From NCBI RefSeq assembly GCF_000423285.1, contig NZ_KE383997.1:123711-170194 (forward strand): a stretch of DNA of 46,484 nt, written 5' to 3'. Each line of letters starts with the position of its first letter. Within the stretch, counting starts at the first letter, position 1. Under the pieces are notes generated by a model, which saw only the letters and a list, made by a program, of their open reading frames with translations, did not search any database and had not been told where the DNA came from. The DNA is from Laribacter hongkongensis DSM 14985 (GTDB lineage Bacteria > Pseudomonadota > Gammaproteobacteria > Burkholderiales > Aquaspirillaceae). Of this stretch, positions 43,356 through 46,484 are shown piece after piece. The position numbers and the translations under genes were made by a program.

Positions 43356-43412
43356 ATTCCGCACACCGATCCGGCAATCACAGCGACAGTACAGCAGGAC
43401 TTATCCCGCACA
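43356..43412 (-). promoter_or_regulatory. Candidate upstream activator sites (direct repeats)
   Basis: Read on minus, TGTGCGGGAT (43403-43412) and TGTGCGGAAT (43356-43365) are 10-bp direct repeats with one mismatch, 47 bases apart. They lie about 100-160 bases upstream of the -24 element, the usual distance for enhancer-binding proteins. The upper copy sits in the loop of an inverted repeat CAGCAGGA (43392-43399) / TCCTGCTG (43417-43424). They are candidate sites for the DctD-type regulator. Confidence 0.45.
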
Positions 43413-43448
43413 AGAATCCTGCTGACCGGAAAAAATTCATCTCAGCCC

Positions 43449-43477
43449 TTGCCAACACCGGTGTTCATACATAGAAT
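43449..43477 (+). promoter_or_regulatory. Promoter of tRNA-Ser
   Basis: TTGCCA (43449-43454), 17-base spacer, TAGAAT (43472-43477), each 5 of 6 to sigma-70 consensus. A GC-rich discriminator (GCGCG) follows, as is common for stable RNA genes under stringent control. Confidence 0.7.
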
Positions 43478-43494
43478 GCGCGACTCATCTCAGC

Positions 43495-43585
43495 GGAGAG
43501 ATGGATGAGTGGTTTAAGTCGCACGCCTGGAAAGCGTGTTCAGGGTAATACCCTGACGGGGGTTCGAATCCCCCTCTCTCCGCCA
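43495..43585 (+). tRNA. tRNA-Ser (anticodon GGA)
   Basis: Acceptor GGAGAGA (43495-43501) pairs with TCTCTCC (43575-43581), followed by G and encoded CCA. Anticodon arm CACGC-CTGGAAA-GCGTG puts GGA at 43529-43531. A long variable arm (CAGGGTAATACCCTG) and GGTTCGAATCC T-arm complete a class II tRNA. It reads UCC and UCU. Confidence 0.97.
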
Positions 43586-43597
43586 GAACACCAAGTC

Positions 43598-43627
43598 AAA
43601 GCCCTGATTATTCAGGGCTTTTTCTTT
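43598..43627 (+). terminator. Rho-independent terminator after tRNA-Ser
   Basis: AAAGCCCTGA (43598-43607) and TCAGGGCTTT (43612-43621) form a 10-bp stem with a TTAT loop and a T-rich tail. Confidence 0.93.
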
Positions 43628-43833
43628 TAGAGCTGTTTTCGGTACGCCAGTCAGTATGCCATTTCGCATCGGTTTGTAACGCGGCGCGGCTTTTGTCCCT
43701 TTTTCGCGGGACATTTGGCATCGTGCTGGAGCCGGCCAGTTCCAAGGTTTTGCGCTACCTTTGTCACATTTTTAGCCGCATGAATTCTCGTCCGGTTGGA
43801 TGCTCATGACACCCGCCCGGACGCTACCCTTCC
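43628..43833. other. Gap between tRNA-Ser and phage genes; possible prophage end
   Basis: No gene is supported. It contains two direct copies of CATTTsGCATCG (43660-43671 and 43712-43723, one mismatch) and an inverted repeat TGTCCC (43694-43699) / GGGACA (43708-43713). In Mu-like phages repeated transposase-binding sites lie at the end next to the tail-fibre genes, so these may be remnants of that end. Confidence 0.35.
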
Positions 43834-44245
43834 TTATGCTTGGGCTGGCTCTGGCCAGCCCGGCTGGAAGGCCTCCAGCTCAGCGCGGCTCATGCCCGCG
43901 ATTTGCTGCTCCATTTCCAGCCAGCGCTGATAGATCGCCGCGTGCAGTGATGGCCTGCCACAGCGATTGCAACTCAGTGAACGTCAGCGGCACGATCTGG
44001 CGGTCTGCCGTCAGCCATCGCTGGCCAGCGTGTTCGATACCGGCAGCGCGCTCGGATTTTTCCCAGGCGGGGAGCCGCTCTAGCAGGGCGTCATCCGTAG
44101 ACTCGTCTGCAGGCAGCGGAGTATTTCCCGCAGCCAGCCAAACCTTGTACTCACGCCAGTCGCGGTTCCGGTCATCATCCGGAATCATCGCACTGTCGAA
44201 TAGGCGCTCGACCCCACCCGTGCCAATGAGTTTGTAGCCTTCCAT
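43834..44245 (-). pseudogene. Tail-fibre assembly-like protein, frameshifted
   Basis: Start ATG 44245 with an ideal GTAAGGAG. The first about 100 residues include IPDDDRNRDWREYKVWLAAGN and TPLPADES, seen in many phage tail-fibre assembly proteins, and continue to LWQAITARGD. The frame then runs to a stop at 43880 with unrelated residues. A shift near 43937-43942 restores AIYQRWLEMEQQIAGMSRAE and LEAFQPGW, the usual family ending, to a TAA at 43834-43836. One base gained or two lost explains this. In its present form the protein would have a wrong C-terminus. Confidence 0.75.
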
Positions 44246-44275
44246 GATTTCTCCTTACAGTTCAGCGTCAGCTGA

Positions 44276-45061
44276 CTAGGTTGTCGAAAATGCGTTCTGA
44301 CTAGTCGGTGTCTGCCCTGTGTAGTTCGGAGAGTTCATGAGAGTCACTGCGTCGGCATCAATCATGTAGTTGACGTAGGGTACGTACGGATTTGCAGGCG
44401 GTGTTGTTTTGGTGAATGTAGGTGTAGCGCGCTTTTTCACTTTGAAAGAAATCTGGTGAGACCAGTAGCAGTACGTGTTGCCGCTGGTAGTGCTGTTGCC
44501 GATCTGGATCATCCAGTTAGCAACGCCACTCTCGTAGTAGCGCTGGCACAATGACAACTCGAGTCCGGGCGGACGCTCTTCGTAGCGTGTCGCAACGGGA
44601 GACTTTTCGAGCTGTGGGCGAGATACAGTTCCAGCTGTAAATTTTACGGCCACGTTGACTCCGCCAGGCAACGCGATGGCCTCACCATTTGAAACGGAAG
44701 TGCCGCCAACGCTCGCTGATGCCGTTCCCGTCCATGACAAGCGGTAGATGCCACCAGAAATAGCGGCACCCTCGATGACTTGCTCCATGCCACCAGCCGG
44801 TGCTGTGACCGTGAGAGTGTTGCCATCGGTCGCCCAAGTCAGACGCTGCCCGCTGATCACGACTCGCCATCGATCGACCGTGTATTGATTTGCTGTGCTG
44901 GTCGGTGTTCCAGACACATAACCGCGCTGATTGATGCTGAAATTGCTGTTGATCAGCAGCTTCTTGAAGCCGCCGACAGTGAGCAGGTCATCCGCTCTGG
45001 CGAAATAGCTGGCCGGGTGTCCTTCCAGTTTTGCCGAGCCCCCGGCGCAGCGGGTAGACAA
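44276..45061 (-). pseudogene. Phage tail-fibre C-terminal fragment
   Basis: 261 codons open. From about 45041 the residues are tail-fibre-like: SAKLEGHPASYFARADDL is the end of a fibre repeat. INSNFSINQRGYVSG with YTVDRWRVVISG starts a receptor-binding domain common at fibre tips; RYEERPPGLELSLCQRYYES also fits. The N-terminal shaft and baseplate-binding part are missing: upstream the sequence switches to transposase. The first about 7 codons from the ATG at 45061 belong to the junction. It probably no longer makes a functional fibre. The tail-fibre assembly gene follows after 30 bases. Confidence 0.75.
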
Positions 45062-46011
45062 AGGTATTCGACACGCCGGGCACTTCCATGACCTGCGTCG
45101 AGCCCGTTTCCGGGTTGATCACCTTGGCCTTGAGGCCATGGCCGTCACCGACCCACACGTCACCCGGCTGCAACTGGCTCCAGTCGCGGCGAACGAACGG
45201 CAGCTTGGCCTTGAGGGCCGCGCCGGTATACCGGCCGACATACAGGGCTGCCGGCGGCAGCTTTTTAAGGATGCGGCGGACCGCATGCACGCTCGGGACG
45301 ATTTCGCCGGCAGGGAATGCCTTGGCAAAATCCCGATAGGCTTCCGACAGGGAGGGCTTTCCCGGACGGCGGTACGCCGCTAGAAACCCACCCAGCCACC
45401 ACGGCATGGCCTGATCGGCCTCACGGACTTGAGGGGCCAGACGGCGCAGGCGTTCGGACGGGCTTTCAGTTGAATCAAAGGCGCTTTCCCAGCGACGCAG
45501 CGTTCTCACGCAAACCGTCCGCTCGGCATTACCACGTGCGTTGGCACAATCGACCAGACGCTGGAGTAGTTCTGGCAGAGCACGCTGGCTGGCGGGCAGC
45601 CTTGATCCCCATGACGCGGGAGAACTTTTTGACTTCGCCCACCAGGGCGCAGCGGGCTTCGGCGACAGCGCGTTGTTTGCTGGTCAGCCGCTCGACCGTG
45701 GTCAGCGTCAGGCTCAGTTGCTCCTCGCGCCGGGCCAGACGTACCTCGCTGGGCAGAATGACGCAGGTCGTGGCTGATTCCTGCAGTTCCTGAGCCTGAC
45801 GGCGGCGGATTTCGGCCTGGGCTTCTTGAGGAAGGCTGGTGATGGCGTATGTCCGAGCAATGCCGGCCCGGCCTCGACTAGGAAGCTCCCTTACCCCCCA
45901 TTGCTCTCGGCGAGCGAGATGGTCAACACCTTGCCTGCTTGTTGGCAAACAAGGCAATTGCATGTCCGCCAGCTCGGCTGCGCTGAAATGGGTTTTACTG
46001 GCTACGGTCAT
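45042..46011 (-). pseudogene. Mu-type transposase (MuA-like), frameshifted and truncated
   Basis: Starts ATG 46011. The first part (THFSAAELADMQLPCLP, REQWGVRELPSRGR, YAITSLPQEAQAEI) is the MuA N-terminal DNA-binding domain. The frame breaks near 45600: the sequence goes on in another frame as LPASQRALPELLQRLVD, then VCVRTLRRWESAF and GDVWVGDGHGLKAKV. The Asp of VGDGHG fits the first residue of the DDE catalytic triad. Homology I recognise ends near 45102; about 60 bases of unassigned sequence separate it from the tail-fibre fragment. The other two acidic residues are absent, so it is inactive. Confidence 0.78.
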
Positions 46012-46043
46012 CACTCGCCCCCTTGGAACAGGTCCAGCTCGGG

Positions 46044-46470
46044 TTAGCCCGTCTTGCGGACGTTCTCGCGGTGGTAGGCGAACTCGGACAGGGTCAGGTT
46101 CACGGCTGCAACGGTTTCATCCAGCGAACCATTGCCGGTGTAAAAACGGGACAGCAGAGCCATGGCTGTGCTGCGTTGGCCTGGGTATCTGCCAGCTCCG
46201 GTACACCGGCTTTCTTGCCGGAAGGGATGTCGATGACCACCCGGTTGCCGGGAGCCATGCACAGGTACTCGCTGACATGGGTGGCCCGGCACACTGCCGG
46301 ATACGGTTCAGCGGCATGGATGATTCGGCACGCCAGCGGTACAGGGTCTTGAGGTCGACCCCCATCAGGTCGGCCAGTACCTTCATGGGACGGCGACTGT
46401 GTTCGGCCGCTTCGAAGTTCATCTCGATGGCTTCATCAAGCGAGCCCGGCAGGCGCTTTCTGTTTCGCAT
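46044..46470 (-). pseudogene. Phage early regulator-like gene with two frameshifts
   Basis: Three successive frames each carry part of one plausible protein. Frame 1 from ATG 46470: KRLPGSLDEAIEMNFEAAEH then ADLMGVDLKTLYRWRAESS, a helix-turn-helix. Frame 2: CRATHVSEYLCMAPGNRVV then IDIPSGKKAGVPELADTQAN. Frame 3: ALLSRFYTGNGSLDETVAAV then LSEFAYHRENVRKTG and a stop at 46044. Together they would give about 140 residues of a small phage DNA-binding regulator located just before the transposase. I do not know the exact family. The shifts lie near 46295 and 46170. Confidence 0.65.
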
Positions 46471-46484
46471 CTCGGTTTACCTCT

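Larger units (their letters stand above)
43186..43448. other. Regulatory gap between ABC importer and tRNA-Ser
   Basis: No gene is supported. The stretch is less GC-rich than its surroundings and holds the sigma-54 promoter, direct repeats and palindromes listed separately. Confidence 0.6.
43834..46470 (-). mobile_element. Internally deleted Mu-like prophage remnant
   Basis: Read leftward: early regulator, MuA-like transposase 5' part, then directly a tail-fibre tip and tail-fibre assembly gene. In an intact Mu-like genome these groups lie at opposite ends, separated by the replication, head and tail genes, so the middle is missing. At least four reading-frame breaks are visible. The tail-fibre part is richer in A+T than the flanking chromosome. 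The element may extend past the window edge. The outer limits are estimates. Confidence 0.8.

Noticed and set aside
43514-43714. 66-codon minus-strand frame with REGDSNPRQG
   Set aside because: It is antisense to tRNA-Ser; the GDSNPR string is the known false protein produced by reading tRNA genes backwards.
43495-43833. tRNA-Ser as integration site of a tyrosine-integrase island
   Set aside because: No integrase gene or repeated tRNA 3' end is visible; the neighbouring phage is Mu-like, which inserts by transposition and not at tRNA genes.
45042-45102. Resemblance of EVPGVSNTFVYPLR to a segment of RND metal-efflux pumps
   Set aside because: The match is short and from memory; no flanking pump sequence is present.
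1-46484. CRISPR arrays, rRNA genes, complete insertion sequences, Neisseria-type uptake sequences
   Set aside because: I read through for regularly spaced repeats, rRNA motifs, terminal-repeat transposase units and GCCGTCTGAA, and noticed none; a computed scan would be needed to exclude scattered copies.

Overview
The window is about 46.5 kb of GC-rich DNA from the chromosome of a gamma/beta-type proteobacterium. Its gene content (rnfABCDGE-nth, a contiguous recC-recB-recD, nadK-recN, a MucD-like protease, a HutWX/HmuSTUV heme cluster) fits the beta-proteobacterial order Neisseriales, in the Chromobacteriaceae/Laribacter neighbourhood. That placement is inference from gene style and base composition, not a database match. 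Coding density is high, with many 4-14 base overlaps between consecutive genes.

Layout. 1-3425 (+): the end of the Rnf electron-transport operon (rnfC 3' end with 48-residue tandem repeats, rnfD, rnfG, rnfE) coupled to nth. 3575-5068 (+): periplasmic Do-family protease with a lipoprotein signal. 5249-8073: adenine deaminase (-), MarC-family membrane protein (+), moaA (-). 8373-12477 (+): a methyl-accepting chemotaxis protein, nadK, recN. 12478-13297 holds no gene I can support. 13298-14453 (-): a molybdopterin-binding-domain protein coupled to a small unknown protein. 14562-16636 (+): hrcA and an MltB-like lytic transglycosylase. 17100-26177 (+): recC-recB-recD. 26297-27893 (-): an ArnD-like deacetylase homologue that has lost its metal ligands, and rpe.

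27981-36756 is a divergent heme-acquisition island. Leftward run hutW/chuW, hutX and a chuY-like reductase (oxygen-independent heme breakdown). Rightward run a small hemP, a TonB-dependent heme/hemoglobin receptor, hmuS and the hmuTUV ABC importer. Two matching Fur-box-like elements sit between the two arms, each inside a promoter.

36977-43185 (-) is the most unusual chromosomal block: a NitT/TauT-type ABC importer (binding protein, permease, ATPase), followed by a DctB-type sensor kinase, a 4-oxalocrotonate-tautomerase-superfamily protein and a DctD-type sigma-54 activator. A good -24/-12 promoter with two upstream direct repeats precedes the importer. This suggests a self-contained sense, activate and import module for an unknown, perhaps aromatic or dicarboxylate-like, compound.

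At 43495-43585 is tRNA-Ser(GGA), with a clear promoter and terminator. From about 43.8 kb to the window end lies a decayed Mu-like prophage read on the minus strand: a frameshifted early regulator, a frameshifted MuA transposase cut off just after its first catalytic Asp, and then, across a deletion junction, the tip of a tail fibre and a frameshifted tail-fibre assembly gene.
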